In this document: in pieces, positions 28,152 through 36,653 of the stretch
How the letters are laid out: the number at the start of each line of letters is the position of its first letter
Position numbering within the stretch: position 1 is the first letter of the stretch
From: Aurantimonas sp. HBX-1
GTDB lineage: Bacteria > Pseudomonadota > Alphaproteobacteria > Rhizobiales > Rhizobiaceae
Direction: 5' to 3'
DNA: 64,000 nt
Assembly: GCF_021391535.1 (NCBI RefSeq)
Contig: NZ_CP090066.1
Coordinates: forward strand, 3,919,501-3,983,500
Made by a program: the position numbers and the translations under genes
The notes under the pieces: model-generated
Database searches by the model: none
What the model saw: the letters and a program-made list of their open reading frames with translations, nothing else
What the model was told of the DNA's origin: nothing

Positions 28152-29848
28152 GCGGCCCTCATGCCGCGTCGGCGGCCGGCAAGCAAGGCCGGCACGAGGG
28201 CGGCCACCGCGAACAGCGCGAAGGGCAGCAGCGTCTGCAGCAGCGCATAGACGCCGATGACGCGGCGATCACCGCCGGCGGCGAGCGCCACCGCCTCGGT
28301 GGTGATGGTCGGCAGGCGGCCGGCGCCGATCAGCACGGTCGGCAGGTACTGGCCGATCGAGACGGCGAAGCCGATGGCGAGCGCGGTCATCACCGGCGCG
28401 GCGAGAAGCGGCAACCGGACCCGCAGGAAGGAGGTCGCGCGCGTCCGGCCGAGGCTTGCGGCGATGCGCTCGTAGCGCGGGTCGAGCGCGAACCAGGGAT
28501 CGGCCAGCGCCAGCGCCGCATAGGGCGCGACGAAGACGAGATGCACGGCGACCAGCAGCGGCAGCGACGGCGTCAGTCCGGCGCCGATGACCAGCACCTG
28601 CAGCCCGAAGACGAAGGCGACCTGCGGCACGATCAGCGGCAGGTAGATGAGACCGGCGACCGCCCGCGTCAGCCGGACCTCACCGGCCCGCGCCGACGGG
28701 AACTGCCGGCGCCGTCCTTCCAGCAGCAGCATCACCAGGACCAGCGCGACGACGGCGGCGGCCAGCGCCACGACGAAGCTCGTCCAGAGCGGTCCGGTGG
28801 CGCCGGCGAGCGCCCGCTGCCAGCTGCGCAGGGTGAGTTCGGCCGGCGCGAGATCGGGAAAGGCCCAGAAGCCGGCGAAGGACCACAGGACCAGGAGAAG
28901 CAGGCCGACGACCACCGCCAGGCCGGACAGCGCCACGGGCAGGGCCGCGAGCCGCCGGGCCGCCCGGTCCGCGGCGAAGCGCCGGCCGGATCGCGACCAT
29001 CGCCGGCGGGCGGCCAGAACCAGCCGCTCCAGGCCGAGCCAGGCGAGGATCACGGCGAGCGTCACGGCCAGCTGCAGCAGCGCGCCCGCCGAGGCGACGA
29101 AGCGCTGCGAAAGGTCCGGGTCGTTCATCCAGGAGAGCAGGCGCACCGCCAGCGGCGCCGGCGTCGAGGGGCCGAGGATCATCGCGACGTCGACGACCGA
29201 GGAGGCGAAGGCCGCGACGGCGACGACCGGCAGGCGGATCTGCCGGTAGACCGTCGGCCAAACGGTGAGCAGGAACGCCGCCATCCGCCCGTAGCCGAGC
29301 GAGCGCGCCAGCTGCATCCGCCGCTCGGGCTCGGCCTGCGGCAGGGCGGCGAAGGCGACGAGCAGCAGGAACGGCATTTCCTTGGCGACCAGCGCCGCCA
29401 TCATCGACAGGCCCAGGGGATCGCCGACGATCAGCAGGTCTGGGGGCCGGTCCAGCCCCAGCAGGGGCCCGGCCAGCCGGAACACCAGGCCGGACGGCGC
29501 GATGAGGAAGAGCAGGCCGAAGGCGGCGGCGGCGTGCGGCACGGCGAGCAGCGGCGCCAGGCCCTGGCGGGCGGCGCGGAAGGCCGGCGTGCCGAAGAAG
29601 GCGGCGAGGAAGATCGCGACGCCGGCGACCGAAACGAGGGTGGTGAGCAGGCCGGAGGCAAGGCTCAGCCCCACCGATGCGGCAAGGCCCGGCTCCGCGA
29701 CGAGATGACGGAACGGCTCAAGCGAAAGCCCGTCGCCGCCGAGTGCCGGCAGATAACCGAAGGCCGGCAGCGCGACGCCCGCCATTCCGACGGCGACGGG
29801 AGCCGCCAGCAGAAGCGCGATAAGCCAGGGAAGCGCCAGGCCCCGCAT
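28148..29848 (-). CDS. YnjC/ThiP-like duplicated ABC permease
   Basis: Inner-membrane permease of about 566 residues with two tandem six-helix halves, as in ThiP, FbpB and YnjC. The first half carries the loop VAKEMPFLLLVAFAALPQAE (EAA-like) and the second ALADPWFALDPRYERIAASL. The ATG at 29848 (MRGLALPWLIALL) starts directly before the first helix, with AGGG nine bases upstream. A GTG at 29893 would overlap the binding-protein gene by 25 bases and add 15 polar residues, so I prefer 29848. Confidence 0.9.
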   Translation of the reverse strand: MRGLALPWLIALLLAAPVAVGMAGVALPAFGYLPALGGDGLSLEPFRHLVAEPGLAASVGLSLASGLLTTLVSVAGVAIFLAAFFGTPAFRAARQGLAPLLAVPHAAAAFGLLFLIAPSGLVFRLAGPLLGLDRPPDLLIVGDPLGLSMMAALVAKEMPFLLLVAFAALPQAEPERRMQLARSLGYGRMAAFLLTVWPTVYRQIRLPVVAVAAFASSVVDVAMILGPSTPAPLAVRLLSWMNDPDLSQRFVASAGALLQLAVTLAVILAWLGLERLVLAARRRWSRSGRRFAADRAARRLAALPVALSGLAVVVGLLLLVLWSFAGFWAFPDLAPAELTLRSWQRALAGATGPLWTSFVVALAAAVVALVLVMLLLEGRRRQFPSARAGEVRLTRAVAGLIYLPLIVPQVAFVFGLQVLVIGAGLTPSLPLLVAVHLVFVAPYAALALADPWFALDPRYERIAASLGRTRATSFLRVRLPLLAAPVMTALAIGFAVSIGQYLPTVLIGAGRLPTITTEAVALAAGGDRRVIGVYALLQTLLPFALFAVAALVPALLAGRRRGMRAA

Positions 29849-29868
29849 GGCGCTTTGGCCCTGCCGGC

Positions 29869-31092
29869 TCAACTGCCGTAGCGCTTCGTCCACTCTTCTT
29901 CGATGCGGGTCATCCAGGAGGGGTGCGGCTCAGGCAGGACCGGGCCGAGCTCATCGGGGGACAGCGTCGCGACCCCGCGGTCGATGGCCGCGAAGGCTTC
30001 CCTGTCGGCCTCCGGCAGGCTGTCCAGCTTCAGAACCGTCGGGTCGCCCCAGAATTTGGGGTCTTCCTTGCGGATCTGCGCCGCCGGCGAGAGCAGGAAG
30101 TTCGCGACCACCATCGCCCCGGCCTTGGCGCTGGAATTGTAGGGAATGGCGACGAAATGCGTGTTGCCGAGCGTGCCGCCCGGAAAGGTGAAGGAGCGGA
30201 CGGTGTCCGGCAGTTCGCCGGCGGCGATCGCCGCCGAGGCTTCCGCCGGGTTGAAGGCGAAGATGATGTCGAGCTCGGAATCGGCGAGGAGCTGCTTCAT
30301 CGCCGGGTAGTTCTGCGGATAGTCCCGGCCCTCGCGCCACAGCGCCGGCCGGATCTCGTCCAGCCATTGCCAGAGCGGCGCGGTCACGGTCTCGAAGGTG
30401 GCGTCGTCAACCGGTTCGGCGAGCAGCGCGGCGTCCTCGATCTGCTCGATCAGTACCTGCTTCAGGAAGCTCGAACCGACGAAATCCGGCGGCGCAGGAT
30501 AGGAGAAGCGGCCGGGATGTTCCTTGGCCCAGGCGAGCAGCGCGTCGGTGTCGTCCGGCATGTCGTCGATCGGCCCGGTGCGCGCGGGGTCGGTGAAGAA
30601 CACCATCTTGGCGCCGCCCCAGGGCGATTCCTGGCCGAGCGTCGGCACGGTGAAGTCGGTGGTGATGCTCGGGTTGCCGGTATCGACATAGCGCCAGTTC
30701 GGCAGGCGGGTGGCAAAGCCCTCGGCCAGCAGCCCCTGCTCCTGCATGGACGCGAAGTTCTCGCCGTTGATCCAGATCAGGTCGACCGAGCCGCCCTCGT
30801 CGCGGCCCGCGGCCTTCTCGGCGACGACCTTGGCGACGGCGGTCGCGGTATCCTCGAGCTTGACGTGCTGGAGCGTGACGCCGAACTGGCGCTTCACCTC
30901 CCCGGCGGCCCAGGCGATGTAGTCGTTGATCGCCGACGAGCCGCCCCAGGCGTTGAAATAGACGGTCTGCCCTTCGGCCTCGGCCACGACCGCCGGCCAG
31001 TCGGTGGGGTCGGGGTCCGCCGCGGCAGCCGGGAGCGGCGCGAGTCCGATGAGGCCGGCCAGCAGGCCGCGCCAAAGCAACTTCACGATCAT
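29869..31092 (-). CDS. YnjB-like ABC transporter substrate-binding protein
   Basis: Periplasmic binding protein of 407 residues. A signal peptide (LLWRGLLAGLIGLAPLPAAA) ends near residue 23. TVYFNAWGGSSAINDYIAWA is a strong YnjB signature, followed by VDLIWINGENFASMQEQGLL, then GQESPWGGAKMVFFTDP, and FVAIPYNSSAKAGAMVVANF. Substrate of the YnjBCD system is unknown; the fold relates to thiamine, iron and polyamine binders. ATG 31092 is chosen because the signal peptide begins there. It is the first gene of the four-gene transcript. Confidence 0.92.
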   Translation of the reverse strand: MIVKLLWRGLLAGLIGLAPLPAAAADPDPTDWPAVVAEAEGQTVYFNAWGGSSAINDYIAWAAGEVKRQFGVTLQHVKLEDTATAVAKVVAEKAAGRDEGGSVDLIWINGENFASMQEQGLLAEGFATRLPNWRYVDTGNPSITTDFTVPTLGQESPWGGAKMVFFTDPARTGPIDDMPDDTDALLAWAKEHPGRFSYPAPPDFVGSSFLKQVLIEQIEDAALLAEPVDDATFETVTAPLWQWLDEIRPALWREGRDYPQNYPAMKQLLADSELDIIFAFNPAEASAAIAAGELPDTVRSFTFPGGTLGNTHFVAIPYNSSAKAGAMVVANFLLSPAAQIRKEDPKFWGDPTVLKLDSLPEADREAFAAIDRGVATLSPDELGPVLPEPHPSWMTRIEEEWTKRYGS

Positions 31093-31264
31093 CCGCACTC
31101 TCCGTTCACCGCTTGGCCACTCGACATTTTCGCCGCTTGCCCTCACATCGTGCCAGATGGCCCGCCACTCATGCTAAAAGCAACCGGCGCCCCGGCCGCT
31201 CGCATTGCCTTGATCGACGCGTGATGGCAATCGCCGGCGCGTCCAACCGGAAAGAGATCCGCCG

Positions 31265-32020
31265 ATGTCGCAGACACCAGGCGACGACCGCAAGACGCTG
31301 GTCCTGACAGGTGCCTCGCGGGGCATCGGCCACGCGACCGTCAAGCGCTTCTCCCGCGAGGGCTGGCGCGTGATCACCTGTTCGCGCCAGGAATTCGCCG
31401 ACAACTGCCCGTGGCCGGCGGGACCGGAGGACCACATCCGCGTCGACCTGTCGGACCAGGAAGACGTCGGCTACGCCATCTCGGAGATCCGCCGCCGCCT
31501 CGAGGCCAACGGCTCCGAGCTGCATGCGCTGGTCAACAACGCCGCGATCTCGCCGAAGGCCGAGGCCGGGACGCGGCTCGATTCCATCCGCACCCCGATG
31601 CATGTCTGGCGGGACGTCTTCCAGGTGAACTTCTTTGCGCCGATCATGCTGGCGCGCGGCCTGGTGAAGGAACTCGCCGCGGCGCGCGGCTCGATCGTCA
31701 ACGTCACCTCGATCGTCGGCAGCCGGGTGCACCCGTTCGCCGGCACCGCCTACGCCACGTCGAAGGCAGCGCTCAACTCGCTGACTCGCGAGATGGCGGC
31801 CGATTTCGGGCCGTCGGGCATTCGGGTCAACGCCATCGCGCCGGGCGAGATCGAGACGGCGATCCTGTCGCCGGGCACCGAGAAGATGATCGACGACATC
31901 CCGCTGCGCCGGCTTGGCCAGACGGCGGAGGTGGCCGACGTGATCTATTTCCTGTGCTCGAACCAGGCGTCCTACGTCAACGGCGCCGAGCTGCACATCA
32001 ATGGCGGCCAGCACGTCTGA
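31265..32020 (+). CDS. short-chain dehydrogenase/reductase
   Basis: Classical SDR of 251 residues using NAD(P)H. The Rossmann motif is LVLTGASRGIGHATVKRF, the NNAA motif ALVNNAAISP, the active site NVTSIVGSRVHPFAGTAYATSKAAL (Ser, Tyr and Lys), and RVNAIAPGEIETAIL follows. SerArg after the glycine motif may favour NADP. The C-terminal ASYVNGAELHINGGQHV is standard. The substrate cannot be inferred. It is a single gene with an AAAGAG ribosome-binding site, converging on the endonuclease-like gene with only nine bases between stops. Confidence 0.92.
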   Translation: MSQTPGDDRKTLVLTGASRGIGHATVKRFSREGWRVITCSRQEFADNCPWPAGPEDHIRVDLSDQEDVGYAISEIRRRLEANGSELHALVNNAAISPKAEAGTRLDSIRTPMHVWRDVFQVNFFAPIMLARGLVKELAAARGSIVNVTSIVGSRVHPFAGTAYATSKAALNSLTREMAADFGPSGIRVNAIAPGEIETAILSPGTEKMIDDIPLRRLGQTAEVADVIYFLCSNQASYVNGAELHINGGQHV

Positions 32021-32029
32021 GCCTTAATC

Positions 32030-32677
32030 TCAGGCGGCGGCGATCTCGTCCAGCGCCTTGTCGAGATCGGCCCTGACGAGCGCCGACAGCAGCGCCGGAA
32101 ACGCCCGGCGCTCGACATGGGCGGCGAGTTCGGCCGCATTCGCGCCGAGGCCCAGCCGCCGGCCGGCTTCCAGCGCGCGGGCGTCGGCGAAGGGGTAGAG
32201 CTCGTCCCAGGCAAGCTGCGCCTCGCGGAAGAAGATGTCGGCCCCGACGTCGCCGATGCCCTTGAACTCCTTCAGCAGCCGGCGCTCCGCGGCGGGATCG
32301 CGGCCTGCCGCCTCGCGCAGCTTGCGCAGGTCGCCGCCATAGGCCTCGAGGCAGCGGTCGGCCATGTCCTTCAGGAAGGTCGAGGTCTTCTCGTCGAAGC
32401 GGGCATAGCCGTTGCGGTTGAGGATGCGCACCCGTTCGGTCCAGCTGGCTTCCGCCATCCGCTCGGCGGTGGTGAGGCCCGCCTTCTTCAGCGCCTGGGC
32501 CGCCTGCAGCGCCTGCTCCGCGCCGATCCGCGCGGAGAACAAATTGGCCGCCACCAGCCAGAAGAACAGCGGCATCGGGGTGTTGCGTGCAAGGTCAAGG
32601 CCTAGCGCCTCGGCATAGGTTTCGGCGCCGTATCGTGCCATCAGGCGCTCCATGGCCGGATCGGGGGCTCCGCTCAT
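32030..32677 (-). CDS. endonuclease III-like HhH protein lacking the catalytic lysine
   Basis: Helical protein of 215 residues with the layout of HhH-GPD base-excision glycosylases. WLVAANLFSARIG matches the first helical repeat, and LLKEFKGIGDVGADIFFREA is the helix-hairpin-helix. In endonuclease III this hairpin reads LPGVGRKTA with the catalytic Lys and is followed by a VDTHV Asp; here the Lys position is Gly/Ala-like and the later segment is YPFADARAL. No iron-sulfur Cys cluster is seen. It is therefore a divergent or non-catalytic member. It follows hdeD by four bases and probably shares its stress promoter. Confidence 0.75.
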   Translation of the reverse strand: MSGAPDPAMERLMARYGAETYAEALGLDLARNTPMPLFFWLVAANLFSARIGAEQALQAAQALKKAGLTTAERMAEASWTERVRILNRNGYARFDEKTSTFLKDMADRCLEAYGGDLRKLREAAGRDPAAERRLLKEFKGIGDVGADIFFREAQLAWDELYPFADARALEAGRRLGLGANAAELAAHVERRAFPALLSALVRADLDKALDEIAAA

Positions 32678-32681
32678 CGGC

Positions 32682-33284
32682 TCAGACGCGGCGGGCGGGC
32701 CGGCCGCCCCGCGCATCCAGCGCGGCGAGCAGCAAGGCGACGCCTGAACTGATGAAGGAGACGCCGAGGAACAGGCCGATCGCCCAGACCGCGGTGCCCG
32801 GCAGGCCCATCACCAGGAAGATCGCCAGCGCGATGTTGATCACGCCGGAGACGACGAGCAGCCAGAAGCGGCCGGTCGAGGCGCGCACCGCCTGGGCGAT
32901 GGCGATGTTGATGATGCCGGACATGAGGAAATACAGCGCCAGCATCCAGGTCAGCGTCACCGAACCCGCGAAGGGGTCGTAGATGATGACGAGGCCGAGC
33001 AGCAGGGCGAGCACCGCAAGGACGAGGTTCGACCAGAAGCCGGGCGCGCCGCGGGCCCGGAAGGCCGAGACGGTGCCGACAATGCCGCCGAAGACCAGCA
33101 GCCAGCCGAAGAACAGCGTCGAGGCGAGGGTCGCGGCCCAGGGCGCCAGCAGCGCCAGCAGGCCGACGCCGATCATCAGCGCGCCCTGGAACGCATAGAA
33201 CTTCCAGTGATCGTGGAGGTAGCGCTCGGCTAGCCCGGCGGGGCCCCCGAGCGAGGGACGGCGGGAAGCAGGATCGACGGTCAT
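32682..33284 (-). CDS. hdeD: HdeD-family membrane protein
   Basis: Inner-membrane protein of 200 residues with six hydrophobic helices, arranged as three DUF308 repeats (for example IGVGLLALLAPWAATLASTL, then VVSGVINIALAIFLVMGLPG). E. coli HdeD contributes to acid resistance at high cell density. A polar N-terminus (MTVDPASRRPSLGG) ends in the amphipathic YLHDHWKFYAFQGA. The ATG 33284 is chosen by the family start. A consensus EcfG promoter precedes it and the endonuclease-like gene follows. Confidence 0.9.
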   Translation of the reverse strand: MTVDPASRRPSLGGPAGLAERYLHDHWKFYAFQGALMIGVGLLALLAPWAATLASTLFFGWLLVFGGIVGTVSAFRARGAPGFWSNLVLAVLALLLGLVIIYDPFAGSVTLTWMLALYFLMSGIINIAIAQAVRASTGRFWLLVVSGVINIALAIFLVMGLPGTAVWAIGLFLGVSFISSGVALLLAALDARGGRPARRV

Positions 33285-33323
33285 GGCCAGGTCTCCCTTT
33301 GCGGCGAGAGAAGCTACTCCCAC

Positions 33324-33348
33324 AACGGTACAGGCCGAACCGCGTTCC
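33324..33348 (-). promoter_or_regulatory. EcfG-type general-stress promoter of hdeD
   Basis: On the minus strand GGAAC, 16 bases, then CGTT exactly matches the alphaproteobacterial EcfG (sigma for the PhyR-NepR general stress response) consensus. The CGTT ends 39 bases before the hdeD ATG, a normal distance. Direct reading of the sequence; use in vivo is inferred. Confidence 0.75.
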
Positions 33349-33388
33349 GTCGCCGCAGCAGGGTGTGCGCTCCCGCTGCGGCCCGGCC

Positions 33389-33973
33389 TCAGACGTGCCG
33401 GCCGAGACTGCGGGAGGTGTCGAGGAGCTTGTCGACCAGCGCCTCCAGCGCGGTGCGCGCAACGTCGTCGGCGAGCCGGCCGGTCTCGTCGAAACTCGCT
33501 GCCGCATTCGGCACGGTGCACTGCTCGGTCAGCACTTCGGCATTCAGCGCCCGCAGGACGATGCGCAAGGCCTCCAGCCCGCGCATGCCGCCGAAGCGGC
33601 CGGTCGACGTCGAGGCGAGGCCCGCGACGATGCCCTTGAAGGGCTGGACCGGCCGTCCCTGCACCTTCCGGACCCGGCTGACCCAGTCGATGGTGTTCTT
33701 CATCAGCGGCGTCAGCGAGTGGTTGTATTCCGGGCTGACCAGCAGCAGCCCGTCCTGGGCGGCGATGCGCTGCGCCAGCAGCACGGCATTCTGCGGCACG
33801 CCCTGCTCTTCCTCGTGGTCGCCGTCATAGATCGGCAGCGGATAGTCGGCGAGGTCGAGCAGCGTCACCACCGCATCGGACATCGCCAGCATCCGCGTCG
33901 CCTCGGCGGCCAGCCGGCGGTTGTGGGAGGCGAGGCGCAGCGCGCCGGGCACGACGAGGATGTTGACGGTCAA
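33389..33973 (-). CDS. NADPH-dependent FMN reductase-family protein
   Basis: Flavodoxin-like protein of 194 residues. The FMN phosphate loop is PGALRLASHNRRLA, and SPEYNHSLTPLMKNTIDWVS is the family hallmark for flavin binding and dimer contact. These enzymes reduce FMN, azo dyes, quinones or chromate. The start codon is TTG, overlapping the stop of the upstream pmtA as TTGA, so it is coupled to the methyltransferases. Two Pmt-like genes precede it in the same probable operon. Confidence 0.9.
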   Translation of the reverse strand: MTVNILVVPGALRLASHNRRLAAEATRMLAMSDAVVTLLDLADYPLPIYDGDHEEEQGVPQNAVLLAQRIAAQDGLLLVSPEYNHSLTPLMKNTIDWVSRVRKVQGRPVQPFKGIVAGLASTSTGRFGGMRGLEALRIVLRALNAEVLTEQCTVPNAAASFDETGRLADDVARTALEALVDKLLDTSRSLGRHV

Positions 33974-34590
33974 TGCGCTGCGGCCCCGGTCGCCGAGGCC
34001 GTGTCCTGGTCGTAGACCCAGACTCGGGCCGGCGGGATGTTGCTCCAGACGATCGGCGAGTGCGAGACGGTGAAGACGCCCTTCACCGGTTCGACCGGCG
34101 GCTTCCAGAGATAGGAGAGCTGGGTGAGATTGCCGCCCGGCCGAAGCCGCGAGAAATAGTCGGTGAACAGCGCCTGGCGCCTGGCCTGCGAGAAGCTGAC
34201 GATCGGAATGGCGAAGAGGATGGCGGCGAACTTCTCGTCGCGGCGCGCGCCCAGCGTCCGGTCGAGGTCGAAGCCGTCACCCTGGATCACGTTGACCTTC
34301 GGGAATCGCTGCTTCAGCTCGCGCGCGAACTCGGCGTCGTATTCGATCGAGGTGATCCGTTCCGGGGCGACGCCGGCGCCCAGCAAAGCCCGGGTGACGA
34401 CGCCGAGGCCGGGTCCGAGCTCGAGGATCGGACCGTCCAGCGCCGTGGTGGCGTGGCGGACCATCATCGCGCAGTAGGACGGGCTCGAGGGCGCGACGGC
34501 GCCCATCTTGACCGGATGCTTCACCCAGGTGGCGAAGAAGCGCGCCCAGTCGCCGCCACCCGCATCCTTCACTTCGCCATTCGTCTCCAT
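33970..34590 (-). CDS. pmtA: PmtA-like phospholipid N-methyltransferase (downstream paralogue)
   Basis: SAM-dependent methyltransferase of 206 residues resembling rhizobial PmtA, which methylates phosphatidylethanolamine to phosphatidylcholine at the inner membrane. The N-terminal amphipathic helix WARFFATWVKHPVKMGAVAP is the membrane-binding segment. The SAM motif is PILELGPGLGVVTRALL, followed by SIEYDAEFARELKQRFP, the VIQGDGFDL acidic loop, and ILFAIPIVSF. The family end SNIPPARVWVYDQ is present. ATG 34590 lies inside the upstream paralogue, overlapping by 22 bases. Its PC-synthesising activity is inferred from family resemblance. Confidence 0.82.
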   Translation of the reverse strand: METNGEVKDAGGGDWARFFATWVKHPVKMGAVAPSSPSYCAMMVRHATTALDGPILELGPGLGVVTRALLGAGVAPERITSIEYDAEFARELKQRFPKVNVIQGDGFDLDRTLGARRDEKFAAILFAIPIVSFSQARRQALFTDYFSRLRPGGNLTQLSYLWKPPVEPVKGVFTVSHSPIVWSNIPPARVWVYDQDTASATGAAAH

Positions 34591-35312
34591 GACAGTCCCG
34601 CCCTTGCCTTGATTGCTGCCGGCTGCCCGTCCGCCGCGCGGTAGACCAACACCCGCGCCGGCGGAAGGTTGCGCTTGATCCAGGGACTGGTCTCCAGCCG
34701 TGCGCCGATGCGCTCGGGCTTCACCGGCACGGTCAGCGCGTAGGAAAACTGGATGAAGGGCGCGCCTGCCGGCATCTGGCGCAGCGCGCCGCCGACCACG
34801 TCCTCGCGCATGGCGTCGGGCTTGGTGAACAGCGGCAGGCCGGAGATCACCGCCTCGAGCCGGCGACCCTTGAGGAGCTCGCGCAAGGTCTCGTGGACGG
34901 CATAGGCATCGCCCTGGATGACGCGGGCGGCCGGAAAGCGAGAGCGCAGAAGCACGCAGAATTCCTGCGAGTACTCGACCAGGACCAGTGCGGATTCGGG
35001 GACGCCGCGCTCGATCAGGCACTTCGTGACCACCCCTGTGCCGGGACCGAGTTCCAGGACCAGCGAGGTGTCGTCGAAGCCTGTCGGATCGGGGACGTAG
35101 GCCGCCATGACCCGGCCGAGGGCCCGCGAGGACGGCGACACCGCGCCCATCACCAAAGGCCGCTGCAGCCAGCCCCTGAAGAAGCGGGCCTCGTCGCTGA
35201 CCTTCCGGCGCGGGCGGGTCCGCTGCGGGAGCCGCGGCTCAGGCGTTACCAACACTCGCGGTACTCCCCTCGTGCGGCGCCACCTGCCCGCCGGTCCAAT
35301 GTCGCCCAGCAC
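34569..35312 (-). CDS. PmtA-like methyltransferase (upstream paralogue)
   Basis: Second methyltransferase of the same family, about 247 residues with this start. It shares the helix RGWLQRPLVMGAVSPSSRAL, the SAM motif LVLELGPGTGVVTKCLIERG, VLVEYSQEFCVLLRSRFP, the VIQGDAYAV loop, and RNLPPARVLVYR with its downstream neighbour. The first about 35 residues are basic and Arg/Pro-rich and may not be translated; GTG at 35312 is only one option. It is the first gene of a probable three-gene unit. Substrate is unknown; relatives include phospholipid and ribosomal-RNA-like KsgA-fold enzymes. Confidence 0.72.
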   Translation of the reverse strand: MLGDIGPAGRWRRTRGVPRVLVTPEPRLPQRTRPRRKVSDEARFFRGWLQRPLVMGAVSPSSRALGRVMAAYVPDPTGFDDTSLVLELGPGTGVVTKCLIERGVPESALVLVEYSQEFCVLLRSRFPAARVIQGDAYAVHETLRELLKGRRLEAVISGLPLFTKPDAMREDVVGGALRQMPAGAPFIQFSYALTVPVKPERIGARLETSPWIKRNLPPARVLVYRAADGQPAAIKARAGLSWRRMAK

Positions 35313-35371
35313 TGTTACGAAGTCACGACACCGAAGGTGTCAGCGCCTCACCCCCTCGCACATGGCGCATC

Positions 35372-36517
35372 TCAGGTCTCGCTCAAGCCCTCGAAGAATT
35401 CCTTCATGCGGGCGAAGAACCCGTTGGACTGCGGCGAGGTCTCCGAGGACGACAATTCCTCGAACTCCTCCAGCAACTCGCGCTGGCGCCGGGAGAGGTT
35501 CTGCGGCGTCTCGATCGTCACCTGGATGAACAGGTCGCCGACCTGCGTCGAGCGCAGCACCGGCATGCCCTTGCCGCGGACGCGGAACTGCTTGCCGGTT
35601 TGGGTGCCCTCGGGAACCTTGACCCGGGTGGTCGCGCCGTCGAGCGTGTTAACGTCGAAATGGCCGCCCAGGGCGGCGGTGATCATCGACATCGGCGCCT
35701 TGCAGAACAGGTCCGCGCCGTCGCGCTGGAAGAACTCGTGCGGGCGCACGGACAGGAAGATGTAGAGGTCGCCGGCCGGGCCGCCGCGCAGCCCCGCCTC
35801 CCCCTCGCCGGCGAGGCGAATACGGGTGCCGTCCTCGATGCCGGCCGGGATGTTCACCGAGAGCTTGCGCTCCTCCGGCAGCCGGCCGTCGCCGCCGCAT
35901 TTGCGGCAGGGATCGGCGATGACCTGGCCGCGCCCCTCGCAGTTCGGGCAGGTGCGCTCGATCGAGAAGAAGCCCTGGGCGGCGCGCACGCGGCCAACGC
36001 CGCCGCAGGTCGGGCAGGTCTGCGGGCTGGTGCCCGGGCGGGCGCCGGTGCCGGTGCACTCGTCGCACTGGATGGTGGTGGGAACGCTGATCTCGGCGGT
36101 CTTGCCGGTAAAGGCTTCCTCCAGCGAGATCTCCATGTTGTAGCGCAGGTCCGAGCCGCGCTCGCGGCCGGAGCCGCCGCCGCCTCGGCCGCCGGCACGG
36201 GCGCGGCCGCCCATCATCTCGCCGAAGATATCGTCGAATATGTCGGCCATGGACGAGGCGAAGTCGCCCCGGAACCCGGCGGCGCCGCCGCCGTTCTGGA
36301 AGGCGGCGTGGCCGAAGCGGTCGTAGGCGGCGCGCTTCTGGGGATCCTTGAGGACTTCGTAGGCCTCGGCGAGTTCCTTGAACTTCACTTCCGCCGTGGC
36401 GTCACCCGGGTTCTTGTCGGGGTGATACTGCATCGCGAGCTTGCGAAATGCGACCTTGAGTCCCTTTTCGTCGACCTCGCGGGACACGCCGAGCATCTCG
36501 TAGTAATCGGCCTTCAT
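35372..36517 (-). CDS. dnaJ: chaperone DnaJ
   Basis: Type I Hsp40 of 381 residues that delivers clients to DnaK. The J-domain has the YHPDKNPG loop, followed by a Gly/Phe-rich region. The zinc region holds four CxxCxGxG-type repeats: CDECTGTGA, CPTCGGVG, CPNCEGRG and CRKCGGDG. The C-terminal substrate domain includes LYIFLSVRPHEFFQRDGADL. dnaK lies about 1.4 kb upstream, on the same strand but separated by an acyltransferase gene, so the usual dnaKJ adjacency is interrupted. Confidence 0.97.
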   Translation of the reverse strand: MKADYYEMLGVSREVDEKGLKVAFRKLAMQYHPDKNPGDATAEVKFKELAEAYEVLKDPQKRAAYDRFGHAAFQNGGGAAGFRGDFASSMADIFDDIFGEMMGGRARAGGRGGGGSGRERGSDLRYNMEISLEEAFTGKTAEISVPTTIQCDECTGTGARPGTSPQTCPTCGGVGRVRAAQGFFSIERTCPNCEGRGQVIADPCRKCGGDGRLPEERKLSVNIPAGIEDGTRIRLAGEGEAGLRGGPAGDLYIFLSVRPHEFFQRDGADLFCKAPMSMITAALGGHFDVNTLDGATTRVKVPEGTQTGKQFRVRGKGMPVLRSTQVGDLFIQVTIETPQNLSRRQRELLEEFEELSSSETSPQSNGFFARMKEFFEGLSET

Positions 36518-36653
36518 TCACGCTTCCATCGGTTGTTCGGCAGGCTGGTCGCAACGGTCGACGGCGCCGGTGACGCCTTTCGTCGCAAGCCCAGCATGTA
36601 GGAATGGCCGCCGGGGGTTACCATAGCGGCAGCGGGAAAGGAATCGGCCGGAT

